This document shows, piece after piece, positions 16,069 through 24,836 of a stretch of DNA of 34,755 nt. A program made the position numbers and the translations under genes. This stretch comes from an uncultured Bacteroidia bacterium (GTDB lineage Bacteria; Bacteroidota; Bacteroidia; Bacteroidales; UBA932): the NCBI GenBank assembly GCA_902791945.1, contig CADAXR010000012.1, positions 1 to 34,755 of the forward strand. Reading direction: 5' to 3'. The number at the start of each line of letters is the position of its first letter. Positions within the stretch are counted from its first letter, which is position 1. The notes under the pieces are model-generated. The model saw only the letters and a program-made list of their open reading frames with translations. It made no database searches and was not told the origin of the DNA.

Positions 16069-18053
16069 AAAAGTGGTTCACAATTCTCGCGTCAGTGCTG
16101 ACCCTCTCCGCTTTTGCGCAGGGGGGCAGCTACGACGTCGTGGTCTATAGCGGCACCGCCTCGGGTGCGATAGCGGCTTATACGGCTGCGAAGGAAGGGC
16201 TCAGCGTGGCCCTTCTGGAGCGCACCGGCCACATCGGCGGTCTCACCACCAGCGGTATCGGCAACGTCGATATCGGCTGGGCGACGACTGTCGGCGGCTA
16301 CACCGCGGAGTTCCTCCGCAAGGTCGGTGCCCACTACGGGACGCCCCACCGCATGCAGATTTCCCTCGAGTGCAAAATCGCCGAGAATATCCTCGACGAG
16401 ATGCTCTCCGGGGCCGGCGTCAATGTGTTTCTCCACACCAGGCTGCAGGAAAAAGGCGGCGTTAAGGTTGAGGACGGCAGGATCGTCTCCATTACGATGG
16501 AGAACGGAGACGTCTTCTCCGCGCCCGTTTTTATCGACTGCTCCTACGAGGGGGACCTGATGGCGCAGGCCGGGGTGAGCTACCTCACCGGCCGCGAGGG
16601 CCGCGAGACCTTCGGGGAGTCATCCGCCGGAGTCTCCGAGTACAAGGTTTTCCGCACCTACACTCCTGAAGAACTTCTCGAAGTCAGGAAAGTCGCGGCG
16701 AAATACCCCCTCGACATAATCTTCGAGGAAAAGGCGAAGGAAGGCTCGGCCGACTCCAAGTCGCAGGCCTATGTCTACAGGCTCATCGTGACGGACAACC
16801 CCGACAATCAGGTGCCGTTCTATGAGCCCGAGGGCTATGATCCGGACAGGTATTTCAATGTCCTTTACAGGATCAAGCGCCGCGGTGCCACCCGTTTCGG
16901 ACAGATGGTGACCCTCTACAAGCTGCCCAACCAGAAGTATGACCTCAACCACATGGACCTTATCAACGCCTCCTGGAACTATCCGGAGGGCACCTACGCG
17001 CAGCGTGAGGCCATCGACCTCTACCACCGCCGTTATCAGGAAGGCCTCCTGTGGTTCCTGGGCCACGACCCGAGGGTGCCGGAAGCCCTGCGCAAGGATA
17101 CGCAGCGCTACGGCCTCGCCGCGGACGAGTTCACCGACAACGGCAACTGGCCCTGGCAGCTCTACATCAGGGAGGGCCGCCGTATGAGGGGTGAATATAT
17201 AATGGTCCAGCAGGACGCCTGGGAGAATCCCACCAAGGAAGACGCGGTGGCCATCGGGTCCTATTTCCTCGACTGCCACATAGTGTCTTCCGTCGTCAAC
17301 AAGAGGGGAATACACCTTGAGGAGGGCAACTTCGATTACACGCCTTACCGGCCGTATGAAATCCCCTACCGCGCCATTACGCCCAGGAAATCGGAGTGCA
17401 CCAACCTCCTTGTCCCTGTCTGCATGAGTGCCTCGCATGTCATCTGCGCTTCGCTCCGCATGGAGCCCGTCTATATGATGCTCGGTCAGGCGGCGGCGGA
17501 TGCCGCGGCGCTTGCCGTCAGCGGCGGAGTGGCGGTCCAGGATGTGGACGTCAAGACCCTGCAGAAGAAACTCAGGGAGCAGAAGCAGATCATCCATTTC
17601 AAGACTCCGCTCGGCATGTACCTGAAGAAGGATCAATTCGAGGGCGTGGTGATGGACGATGCGGACCTGGGTCTCGGAGAGGCTGTCTGGCAGCACTCCA
17701 CCAGCCAGGGACCGTTCATGAACTACGACTACCGCTTCCAGCCGGCGAGGCCGCAGGGCGGTGCCGAGGCCGTCTTCAAGCCTGAGCTTCCCGGCAAGGG
17801 GAAATATGAGGTGCAGATAATGTACTCGCCTTCCGGCAACCGCACGAAGAACGCCGATGTCACCGTCTTCGACAAGAAGGGTGCGCACCACTGCCCGGTC
17901 GACATGACGGTCAGTCCGCGCGCGGACGGTGGCTACTGGCATAGTCTTGGCACATTCACCCACGATCCCAAGAAACCTCTTAAGGTGGTCATTACCAACA
18001 AGGGAGAAAGCGGAATCGTGGTGATGGACGCCGTAAGATTCGTGAAGAAATGA
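16065..18053 (+). CDS. Secreted FAD-dependent oxidoreductase with golvesin-like C-terminal domain
   Basis: A 662-residue protein with a Sec signal peptide (1-18, AFA). The Rossmann FAD-binding segment is at 23-53 ('YDVVVYSGTASGAIAAYTAA', then 'LLERTGHIGGL'), characteristic of the PF12831-type FAD oxidoreductases. Later motifs include 'FIDCSYEGDLMAQAG' and 'FTDNGNWPWQLYIREGRRM'. From about 527 to the end a separate beta-sandwich starts 'VVMDDADLG', resembling the golvesin/xanthan-lyase C-terminal domain, a putative carbohydrate-binding module. I use ATG 16065; an in-frame ATG at 16023 lies inside the previous gene and lacks a signal peptide. The start overlaps the previous stop and its own stop overlaps the next start, each by 4 nt. 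The natural substrate is unknown; a sugar hydroxyl is a guess. Confidence 0.87.
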   Translation: MKKWFTILASVLTLSAFAQGGSYDVVVYSGTASGAIAAYTAAKEGLSVALLERTGHIGGLTTSGIGNVDIGWATTVGGYTAEFLRKVGAHYGTPHRMQISLECKIAENILDEMLSGAGVNVFLHTRLQEKGGVKVEDGRIVSITMENGDVFSAPVFIDCSYEGDLMAQAGVSYLTGREGRETFGESSAGVSEYKVFRTYTPEELLEVRKVAAKYPLDIIFEEKAKEGSADSKSQAYVYRLIVTDNPDNQVPFYEPEGYDPDRYFNVLYRIKRRGATRFGQMVTLYKLPNQKYDLNHMDLINASWNYPEGTYAQREAIDLYHRRYQEGLLWFLGHDPRVPEALRKDTQRYGLAADEFTDNGNWPWQLYIREGRRMRGEYIMVQQDAWENPTKEDAVAIGSYFLDCHIVSSVVNKRGIHLEEGNFDYTPYRPYEIPYRAITPRKSECTNLLVPVCMSASHVICASLRMEPVYMMLGQAAADAAALAVSGGVAVQDVDVKTLQKKLREQKQIIHFKTPLGMYLKKDQFEGVVMDDADLGLGEAVWQHSTSQGPFMNYDYRFQPARPQGGAEAVFKPELPGKGKYEVQIMYSPSGNRTKNADVTVFDKKGAHHCPVDMTVSPRADGGYWHSLGTFTHDPKKPLKVVITNKGESGIVVMDAVRFVKK

Positions 18054-19426
18054 AAAGGATCGCTGCTCTCATACTGATGCTTTCCGTCCTTTTGCCCGTC
18101 CGGGCAAAATGCAAATCCTCCTTTGACGTGCGTGTCGGGGGAAAGAAGGTCACGGTGTACGACCTCAGGGTCTCCCCGGCGGACAGTCTTCTCCGAATGA
18201 AAGGGATGGACGACAAGAAGGGATCGAAGGACATCTTCGAGAAGGCGGCGTTCTGCTCGGCGGATATCGACGCTCCGGCCCTTGTTAAGGTGAAAGTCGC
18301 CTCCGAGGTCAGAAGCGCGAAGGTCCTTCCGTCCTCCCGCGGAATCACTCCGCAGGTCAGCGGAAAGGAAATCAGCTTCGAGGCCGCTCCCGGCGACAGG
18401 CTCACCCTCGAGGTCAACGGCGACGAGATTCATTCACTCCATATATTCACGAACGCGCGCGAGGAAGACGTGCCCTCTCCGACTGATCCGAATGTCCTTT
18501 ACTACGGCCCTGGCGAGCACTATGTCTCAAGGATAATAGTGCGCTCGGGGCAGACTCTCTACCTCGCCCCCGGAGCCGTGCTCTACGGGGAGATGTTCCA
18601 GAGGGAGAAAGGAGGGGCGTATTCACCGGTAGTGTCGCTTATCGGCGACAATATCAGGGTCTGCGGCCGTGGCATCATCGACGGCTCGCTCTGCGAGACG
18701 CTGACGACGAATCTTCTCTATATCAACGGAAAGAACATCACAGTCGAAGGAATTATCCTTCGTGACGCCTCCGTCTGGACCGTGCCTGTGAAGAATTCCG
18801 AGAACGTGGTGCTCGACGGAGTCAAGATCCTCGGCTACAGGGCCAATTCCGACGGAATTGACATATGCAACAGCCGCGGAGTCACTGTGAAGAACTGCTT
18901 CGTGAGGACACTCGACGACCTCGTGGTCGTCAAGACGACCCGCGCAGGCGGCACCGCGGAGAATATCCGCGTGACTGGGAATGTCCTGTGGAACGAAGTC
19001 GCCCACGCCCTCAGCGTCGGCGCGGAGATCAATCACGACATCTCCGACGTCGTGTTCGAAGACAACGACATCATCCATGACAAGGGCCGCGAGTGGAGCC
19101 TCAGGGTGTACCACTGTGACAACGCGAAGGTCTCCGGCGTCGTGTTCAGGAATATCAGGATAGAGGAAAGCAAAAACCTGATATCCCTATGGATCAACAA
19201 GGCGGTCTGGTCCTCTTCGGAGGAGAGAGGCCGTATCGACGGAGTCCTCTTCGAGAACATCCGGGCGGAAAGGGTCTCGAACCCTGCAGTCCAGGTACTC
19301 GGCTACGACGGGGAACACCTTGTCGAGAACGTCACTTTCGACGGCGTTACCGTCGATGGGAAGGGCATAAGCCCGAATAATCTGAAGACCAACGGATTTA
19401 CCAAAAACATAATTATAAAGCAATGA
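18050..19426 (+). CDS. GH28-like right-handed beta-helix protein
   Basis: A 458-residue secreted protein (signal peptide 1 to about 19). An N-terminal beta domain (about 25-145) precedes a parallel beta-helix (about 160-455) with repeated 'V.I.g..I.v' rungs such as 'VSLIGDNIRVCGRGIIDGS' and 'NITVEGIILRDAS'. GH28 landmarks are recognisable but altered: 'NSDGID' (266-271, Asp268), 'LDD' (Asp289/Asp290), 'AHALSVGAE' (318-326, His319) where polygalacturonases have GHG, and 'RVYH' where they have RIK. The three acidic positions of GH28 are therefore present, but the canonical substrate-carboxylate-binding RIK is not. It is probably a glycosidase of a GH28-like or related clade rather than a true polygalacturonase. 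It is coupled on both sides by 4-nt overlaps. Confidence 0.82.
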   Translation: MKRIAALILMLSVLLPVRAKCKSSFDVRVGGKKVTVYDLRVSPADSLLRMKGMDDKKGSKDIFEKAAFCSADIDAPALVKVKVASEVRSAKVLPSSRGITPQVSGKEISFEAAPGDRLTLEVNGDEIHSLHIFTNAREEDVPSPTDPNVLYYGPGEHYVSRIIVRSGQTLYLAPGAVLYGEMFQREKGGAYSPVVSLIGDNIRVCGRGIIDGSLCETLTTNLLYINGKNITVEGIILRDASVWTVPVKNSENVVLDGVKILGYRANSDGIDICNSRGVTVKNCFVRTLDDLVVVKTTRAGGTAENIRVTGNVLWNEVAHALSVGAEINHDISDVVFEDNDIIHDKGREWSLRVYHCDNAKVSGVVFRNIRIEESKNLISLWINKAVWSSSEERGRIDGVLFENIRAERVSNPAVQVLGYDGEHLVENVTFDGVTVDGKGISPNNLKTNGFTKNIIIKQ

Positions 19427-20013
19427 AAACAAGAATCCTTGCGGCGGCCGTCCTGGCCTGCCTTTCCGTTCCTGCTTTCGCTCAGGAATTCGAAGAAACT
19501 ATGGGAACGCTCCCCGTCATGATGAGCGCTTCCGACCTCAACGAGGAGAACGGCTTCCGCTACAGCGGCAAGTTCACCTATGAAGGCGACGCCGAAATCC
19601 AGTACACCGGCGCCACCCCCAAGAACGCCTCCTACAAGACCCAGTTCGGCAACGAGGCCTCCCGCAGCTGCAATGTCCGCATCTCCGACAAGCACAACTG
19701 CTACTTCCAGATCAACGGCATCAACACGATGGATATCAAGAAGCCCGTCGTCGGCTTCGCTCTCCTCAAGGGTGTCCGCCGCTTCGACGGCACCGACCTC
19801 GTGGTCGAATGGTCCGAGGACGGTCTCCGCTGGACCGAGCTCGATTTCGAACCTCTTCCCACTGACGAGGGTTCCGAGCTTACCTTCATGTACCGCCGCA
19901 CTTCTCCCCTTCCCAACAAGGAGAATCTTTCCCTGCGCTTCCGCCAGAACGGCTACGGCTGCGTCTTCAGAATCGATGACGTGAGCGTCGGCCCCAAAAA
20001 GCCTAAGAAGTAA
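19423..20013 (+). CDS. Small secreted jelly-roll domain protein
   Basis: A 196-residue secreted protein (signal peptide 1 to about 20, AFAQ). I do not recognise a named family. The pattern 'EFEETMGTLP ... YEGDAEIQYTG ... YFQINGINTMDIKKPVVGFALLKG ... LVVEWSEDGLRWTELDF ... FRIDDVSV' resembles the beta-sandwich found at the end of many Bacteroidota extracellular nucleases and peptidases (choice-of-anchor-like domains). Here it is a free-standing protein. The tail is lysine-rich (GPKKPKK). It overlaps the GH28-like gene by 4 nt and the GH97 gene by 1 nt (TAATG). A carbohydrate-binding or complex-assembly role is inference. Confidence 0.75.
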   Translation: MKTRILAAAVLACLSVPAFAQEFEETMGTLPVMMSASDLNEENGFRYSGKFTYEGDAEIQYTGATPKNASYKTQFGNEASRSCNVRISDKHNCYFQINGINTMDIKKPVVGFALLKGVRRFDGTDLVVEWSEDGLRWTELDFEPLPTDEGSELTFMYRRTSPLPNKENLSLRFRQNGYGCVFRIDDVSVGPKKPKK

Positions 20014-22016
20014 TGCTGCGCAGGTGCTTCATCATCCTTGCCGCCTTCCTCGCGTCGGCCCTGGCGGGCGCGGGGAAGAGCTACAGCGTCTCTTCTCCCG
20101 ACGGGAACGTCTGCCTCAAGGCTGAGCTCGACGGGGAGTTGAGGCTGTCGCTGACCTTCCGCGGAGAGGTCCTGCTGCAGGATTCTCCCTACGTCCTTTC
20201 GACGGACAGGGGAGAATTCGGCAGGGCGTTCCGTCTCAGGAAGGCCGTGAAGCGGCACGTCGATGAACGCTTTGAGACTCCTGTTTATAAAAGGAGCGCC
20301 GAGACAAGCATCTTCAACGAGGTCCTTCTTCGCGGGAAGGACGGCTACGACATCGTCCTCCGCGCCTCGGACGAGGGCGCGGCCTGGCGCTTTGTCTATA
20401 CCGGCAAGGCGCCTCTGAAAGTCGTCTCCGAGACCAGCGGATTCGCCCTCGGGGCCGACAGGAAGGCGTATATCCCTTATGTACGGAAGACCGGCGATTT
20501 CTCCGTCCAGTTCTTCAACACCTTCGAGAATGTCTATGAGATTTCGGACGTGACGAAGTGGCAGGAAGGCCGCCTGGCCTTTCTTCCGGTGCTCTTCGAG
20601 ACGGACGGATGCAAATTCGTCGTCACGGAGTCGGATCTGGAGCACTATCCCGGGATGTACCTTCTCGGCGACGGATCCACGACGCTCCGCGGCGTGTTCG
20701 CCCCTTATCCGAAGACTCTCCGGCAGGGAAGTCACGACCCTTCCGTGACAATCGGAGGACACAATCAGGTCGTAGTTGACAGGGAAGATTTCATCGCGAA
20801 GCTTAATCCCGGCGAACCCCTCCCCTGGAGGGTCGTCGCCGTGGCTGCCGACGATGCCGCGCTTCTCGACAACAACATCGTCTATAAACTTGCCCGCCCC
20901 ACGGTCCGGGCTGATTTCTCCTGGGTAAAACCCGGCCAGGTGGCCTGGGACTGGTGGAACGACTGGAATCTCACCGGCGTCGATTTCGAAGCCGGCATCA
21001 ACAACGAGACCTACCGCTACTACATCGATTTCGCCGCATCCTACGGCATCCCTTACGTGGTGCTCGACGACGGCTGGTACGACCGCATGGCGGGCAGCGC
21101 CTTCGCAGTCGTCCCCTCCATCGATCTTCCCTCGCTCATCTCCTATGCCCGCGACAAGGGCGTCGGCCTGATGCTCTGGGTGGGCTACTATGTCTTCCAG
21201 AAGGACATGGAACGGATAATCCGGGAGTACGCGGCGATGGGCATCAAGGGATTCAAGCTTGACGCCATCGGCAGGGACGACCAGTTGATGAACGAGTTCT
21301 ACTACAAGGCCGCGCAACTCGCCCTGGAGAACAGGGTGGTGCTGGATTTCCACGGCGGGGCGAAGCCCGCCGGCCTCAACAGGACCTATCCCAACGTCCT
21401 CAACTTCGAGGGCGTCCACGGCCTGGAGCAGCTCAAGAATCCCAAATACGACTGCGACCTTGTGACCTACGACGTGACGTTCCCCTTCATACGCGGCATA
21501 GCAGGCCCTGCGGATTACACCCAGGGCGCCATGAAAAACGGCACGAAGGCGGATTACCGTTCCGTCTGGTCCGAGCCTATGAGCCAGGGGACCCGCTGCC
21601 GCCAGCTTGCGGAATACGTCATCTTCGAGTCGCCGCTCTGCATGCTATGCGACTCTCCGTCCAACTACCTGAAGGAGCCTGAGTGCACCGCGTTCATAAG
21701 CTCGGTGCCCACCGTCTGGGAAGAGACGAAGGTAATCGAAGGCCGGATAGGGGAATACATTACGTTTGCCCGCAAGGCCTCCTCCGGCGACTGGTTCGCA
21801 GGGTCCCTTGCCTCCTGGGAAGGACGCGATGCCGTGCTACCCCTCGGTTTCCTCGGGGAGGGCCGCTTCGTCGCGGAAATCTATCAGGACGGGATCAACG
21901 CCTCCCGTAACGCCAACGACTATAAATTCACCTCCAGGGAGGTGTCCGGCAAGGACACTCTGTCCATCCGGATCGCCCCCGGCGGAGGATATGCCATACG
22001 ATTCAGAAAGATATGA
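20013..22016 (+). CDS. GH97 family glycosidase, retaining type (alpha-galactosidase-like)
   Basis: A 667-residue secreted enzyme (signal peptide 1 to about 20). It shows the N-terminal GH97 beta-sandwich ('SVSSPDGNVCLKAELDGEL', 'EVLLRGKDGYDIVLRASDEGAAWRFVY'), the TIM barrel ('VAWDWWNDWNLTG', 'YYIDFAASYGIPYVVLDDGWYD') and a C-terminal beta domain. GH97 contains inverting alpha-glucosidases (SusB) and retaining alpha-galactosidases. In retaining BT1871 the nucleophile is Asp415 and the acid/base Glu470. This protein has Asp417 in 'FKLDAIGRDDQ' and Glu466 in 'NFEGVHG' at nearly the same positions, which favours the retaining branch. It probably removes terminal alpha-galactosyl residues in the periplasm. 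The start overlaps the previous stop by 1 nt, and the stop overlaps the esterase start by 4 nt. Confidence 0.92.
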   Translation: MLRRCFIILAAFLASALAGAGKSYSVSSPDGNVCLKAELDGELRLSLTFRGEVLLQDSPYVLSTDRGEFGRAFRLRKAVKRHVDERFETPVYKRSAETSIFNEVLLRGKDGYDIVLRASDEGAAWRFVYTGKAPLKVVSETSGFALGADRKAYIPYVRKTGDFSVQFFNTFENVYEISDVTKWQEGRLAFLPVLFETDGCKFVVTESDLEHYPGMYLLGDGSTTLRGVFAPYPKTLRQGSHDPSVTIGGHNQVVVDREDFIAKLNPGEPLPWRVVAVAADDAALLDNNIVYKLARPTVRADFSWVKPGQVAWDWWNDWNLTGVDFEAGINNETYRYYIDFAASYGIPYVVLDDGWYDRMAGSAFAVVPSIDLPSLISYARDKGVGLMLWVGYYVFQKDMERIIREYAAMGIKGFKLDAIGRDDQLMNEFYYKAAQLALENRVVLDFHGGAKPAGLNRTYPNVLNFEGVHGLEQLKNPKYDCDLVTYDVTFPFIRGIAGPADYTQGAMKNGTKADYRSVWSEPMSQGTRCRQLAEYVIFESPLCMLCDSPSNYLKEPECTAFISSVPTVWEETKVIEGRIGEYITFARKASSGDWFAGSLASWEGRDAVLPLGFLGEGRFVAEIYQDGINASRNANDYKFTSREVSGKDTLSIRIAPGGGYAIRFRKI

Positions 22017-22993
22017 GAAAAGTATTGCTGGGCATCGCGCTGCTCATTATGACGGCCGGCCCGATGTGTTCACAGGAAAGGATTATCAACCGTTACGGCC
22101 TCGGCCTGATGATGGTGAAGGGCGGACAGTTCCGCCTTATGGACCAGGACGCCATAGCGGCCAAGGGCCTTTTCGACCTCGAGAAGGTGCCCGCGGATAT
22201 GTATGAGATCTACAACCGCAGCCGTGTCTTCCTCAAGGACACTGACTTCCACGAGTGCGAGACCATAGAGGTGGTCTATAAGAAATACCCCGGCTACGAG
22301 CTGAAGCTCGCCCTCGACCTTCCCCGTAACAGGGAAGGGAAGGCCCTCCCCTTCATGGTGTGGATCCACGGAGGCGGATGGCACACGGGCAATTTCGGCG
22401 GCCACAGCCTCCACTCGCGTTTCCTCGCGGGCAATGGCATCGCCGGAGTGCGCATCTCCTACTCCCTGCTGACCCAGGGGGCGGTTTTCGCCGACACCTG
22501 GCAGGATATCCAGGATGCCCTCGCTTATGTGCAGGAGCATGCCGCCGAGTATAACCTCGACCCGAACCGCTTCGGCTTTGCAGGCCACTCTGCCGGCGGA
22601 CACCTCGCTTCTTATGCGGCGATGCGCATCCCCGGGACACGCCTTCTCGTGAGCCTCAACGGCATCTACGACCTCGTCCACACTGTGCCCGGATATGTCC
22701 CTTCCAGCCGCCACGACACTTACTTCGGGCTTGACAGCGAATACTCAAGGGCCCAGTGCTCTCCGGTCACTTTCGTCCACCCCGGCGCACCCTACTGTCT
22801 CCTGACATTCACGGGCGGCGACACACTCGTGGACAAGGACCAGGTGAAGACCTTCACCCGCGCCCTCCGCGAGGCCGGCGTGAAGTACGACCTTATCTAC
22901 AAGGATTACTATTCCCACAACGGCTTCAACGACACCGACCTTTTCGAGCCGATGGCGATGAAGATACTCATTACGGCACAGAAGTACCTCTAG
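22013..22993 (+). CDS. Secreted alpha/beta-hydrolase esterase (BD-FAE/acetyl-esterase-like)
   Basis: A 326-residue protein with an N-terminal signal peptide (about 1-20, cleavage near CSQ). The alpha/beta-hydrolase fold shows the oxyanion block 'HGGGW' (119-123), the nucleophile elbow 'GHSAGGH' with Ser193, and a late 'SHNGFND' histidine. An acidic residue near 'FTGGDTLVDKDQ' would complete the triad. The segment between 22 and about 85 is unlike simple esterases and may contact substrate. The closest functional class is the bifunctional deacetylase/feruloyl-esterase group found in PULs. It probably removes acetyl or aryl esters from the glycan before the glycosidases act. The start overlaps the GH97 stop (ATGA), and the next gene begins 1 nt after its stop. 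Confidence 0.87.
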   Translation: MRKVLLGIALLIMTAGPMCSQERIINRYGLGLMMVKGGQFRLMDQDAIAAKGLFDLEKVPADMYEIYNRSRVFLKDTDFHECETIEVVYKKYPGYELKLALDLPRNREGKALPFMVWIHGGGWHTGNFGGHSLHSRFLAGNGIAGVRISYSLLTQGAVFADTWQDIQDALAYVQEHAAEYNLDPNRFGFAGHSAGGHLASYAAMRIPGTRLLVSLNGIYDLVHTVPGYVPSSRHDTYFGLDSEYSRAQCSPVTFVHPGAPYCLLTFTGGDTLVDKDQVKTFTRALREAGVKYDLIYKDYYSHNGFNDTDLFEPMAMKILITAQKYL

Positions 22994-22994
22994 G

Positions 22995-24836
22995 ATGAAA
23001 CTAAGAGCCGTCATAGTCTCTCTTCTCATCTGCACCGGCCTTGCCGCGCAGACGAATTACGATGTCGTAATCGTCGGCGGCACTCCGGGCGGCATCACCT
23101 GCGCCGTCTCCGCGGCCCGGGAAGGGATGAGCGTCCTTCTGCTGGAGCGTACGGGACATATCGGCGGTCTCCCGGCCAACGGGCTCGGCGCCACCGACAT
23201 CACGACCCGCGGCGCGACGGCCGGCCTCTTCCTGGACTTTGTCCGCCGCAACCGGCAGTACTATGCCGACACCTACGGGGAAGATTCCCCCCAGGTGAAG
23301 GACTGCTCGGACGGCTACCATTTCGAGCCTTCGGTAGCGGAGAAGACTTTCCTTGCCATGCTTTCGGAGCATGAGGGCATCACCGTCCTTCTCAACCGCC
23401 AGTTCGATTCCGATCCTTCCAACGTGAAGATGGAGGGAGGCATCATTAAGGAGATCCGCATTCTCAACAGGGAGACTTCCGGGACCGAGGTCTATACAGG
23501 TGGAATGTTCATCGACGCCACTTATGAAGGCGACCTCGCCGCGGCGGCGGGCGTTCCCTACCGTCTCGGCAGGGAGTCCCGCGCCGAGTTCGGCGAGCCC
23601 TGCTCGGGGAAGATCTACCGTCACTGGGGCGTCCAGTTCGGAAAGGGCGAAAAGTCCTCATGGAACGGCTACGACGGCTTCGAGTCCGAGGGTACGACCT
23701 ATCAGGGGGACAACGCCGTCCAGGCCTACAATTACCGTCTCTGCCTCACGAAGGACAAAAAGCACAGGGTGAAAATACGTAAACCCGCCACCTACAACCG
23801 CGAGGAATACGTTTCCCTTATCGAGGACGTTTGGACCGGGCGTAACACCGGTATCGAGACGGCCGGGCTGACCGACGAAGATTACGAAGCCAACCGTGCC
23901 GTGCTGAAAGCCGGCGGCGTCACTCAGATTCCCGGCGACCCCTGGGGTATCGCCAAGGTTACCAATATGGTGAAGCTCCCCAACGGCAAGACCGACGCCA
24001 ACAACCAGCACATGGCCTTCATCTCCACCGACCTTCCGGAGGAGAACTGGCCCTGGCCGACGGCTTCCTGGGAGTGGCGCGACCGCTTTGCGAAGCGCCT
24101 TCAGGACTATACTATGGGGCTCCTATGGTTCGTTCAGCACGACAAGGCGCTTCCCCGGAAGTTCCGCCGGGAGTGCCGTTCGTGGGGACTTTCATCGACG
24201 GAGTACACCGACAACGGCAATTTCCCCCGCCAGGTTTACGTGAGGGAAGGACGCCGTATGGAAGGAACCTATTTCTTCACGGCCGGCGACGCCATCGCCG
24301 TCGCCGAAGGACAGAGGCCTCCGGTCCACGCCGAAAGCATAGCCTCCAGCCACTACGCACTGGACTCTCACGCCTGCCACAAGCGGGAGAAGGGCAGGGT
24401 GCATCTCGACGGATTCTTCGGATACGAGAGCGTGCCCTACACCATTCCTTTCGGGGTTATGGTCCCGAAGGAGGTCGGCAATCTGCTGTTCCCGGTGCCT
24501 GTGTCGGGCTCCCATGTGGGTTTCTCCACTATGCGTATGGAGCCCTGCTGGATGGCGCTCGGCGAAGCCGCCGGAGTGGCTGCTGCGATCGCCGTCAGGG
24601 AAGGGCTCCCCGTGCAGGACCTTCCGGTCCCGTCCATCCAGGACAGGCTTCTGGATGAAGGGGCATCCCTTATCTGGTTCAAGGACGTCTTCCCCTCCTC
24701 GCCGGACTTCAAACTTGTCCAGAAGATGGCTCTGAAGGGCTATCTCACCGGATGGGAGGCCCGCCTCGACGAGCCCGTTTCGGAGGGAGGTATGACAAGA
24801 AGAGAAATGCTTCAAAAATTATCGGATAAATTATGA
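22995..24836 (+). CDS. Second secreted FAD-dependent oxidoreductase
   Basis: A 613-residue paralogue of the protein at 16065-18053, of the same PF12831-type family but without the golvesin-like C-terminal domain. Signal peptide 1 to about 19 (GLAAQ). FAD-binding Rossmann motif 'YDVVIVGGTPGGI' (22-34) and 'LLERTGHIGGL' (49-59). Shared internal motifs are 'FIDATYEGDLAAAAGVPYRLGRESRAEFGE' (as four short blocks) and 'YTDNGNFPRQVYVREGRRM'. The C-terminus 'YLTGWEARLDEPVSEGGMTRRE' looks like a repeat of the type that ends many secreted Bacteroidota proteins. Two such flavoenzymes in one operon suggest two oxidation steps or two substrates. It is translationally coupled to the GH92 gene by an ATGA overlap. 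Confidence 0.87.
   Translation: MKLRAVIVSLLICTGLAAQTNYDVVIVGGTPGGITCAVSAAREGMSVLLLERTGHIGGLPANGLGATDITTRGATAGLFLDFVRRNRQYYADTYGEDSPQVKDCSDGYHFEPSVAEKTFLAMLSEHEGITVLLNRQFDSDPSNVKMEGGIIKEIRILNRETSGTEVYTGGMFIDATYEGDLAAAAGVPYRLGRESRAEFGEPCSGKIYRHWGVQFGKGEKSSWNGYDGFESEGTTYQGDNAVQAYNYRLCLTKDKKHRVKIRKPATYNREEYVSLIEDVWTGRNTGIETAGLTDEDYEANRAVLKAGGVTQIPGDPWGIAKVTNMVKLPNGKTDANNQHMAFISTDLPEENWPWPTASWEWRDRFAKRLQDYTMGLLWFVQHDKALPRKFRRECRSWGLSSTEYTDNGNFPRQVYVREGRRMEGTYFFTAGDAIAVAEGQRPPVHAESIASSHYALDSHACHKREKGRVHLDGFFGYESVPYTIPFGVMVPKEVGNLLFPVPVSGSHVGFSTMRMEPCWMALGEAAGVAAAIAVREGLPVQDLPVPSIQDRLLDEGASLIWFKDVFPSSPDFKLVQKMALKGYLTGWEARLDEPVSEGGMTRREMLQKLSDKL

Noticed and set aside
16620-17963. Long minus-strand open frame (447 codons) opposite the first FAD oxidoreductase
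   Set aside because: Antisense of a strongly recognisable protein; arginine/valine/leucine-rich composition and no motifs. GC-rich codon use creates such frames.
19953-21419. Long minus-strand open frame (488 codons) opposite GH97
   Set aside because: No family resemblance, and the plus strand has clear GH97 catalytic motifs.
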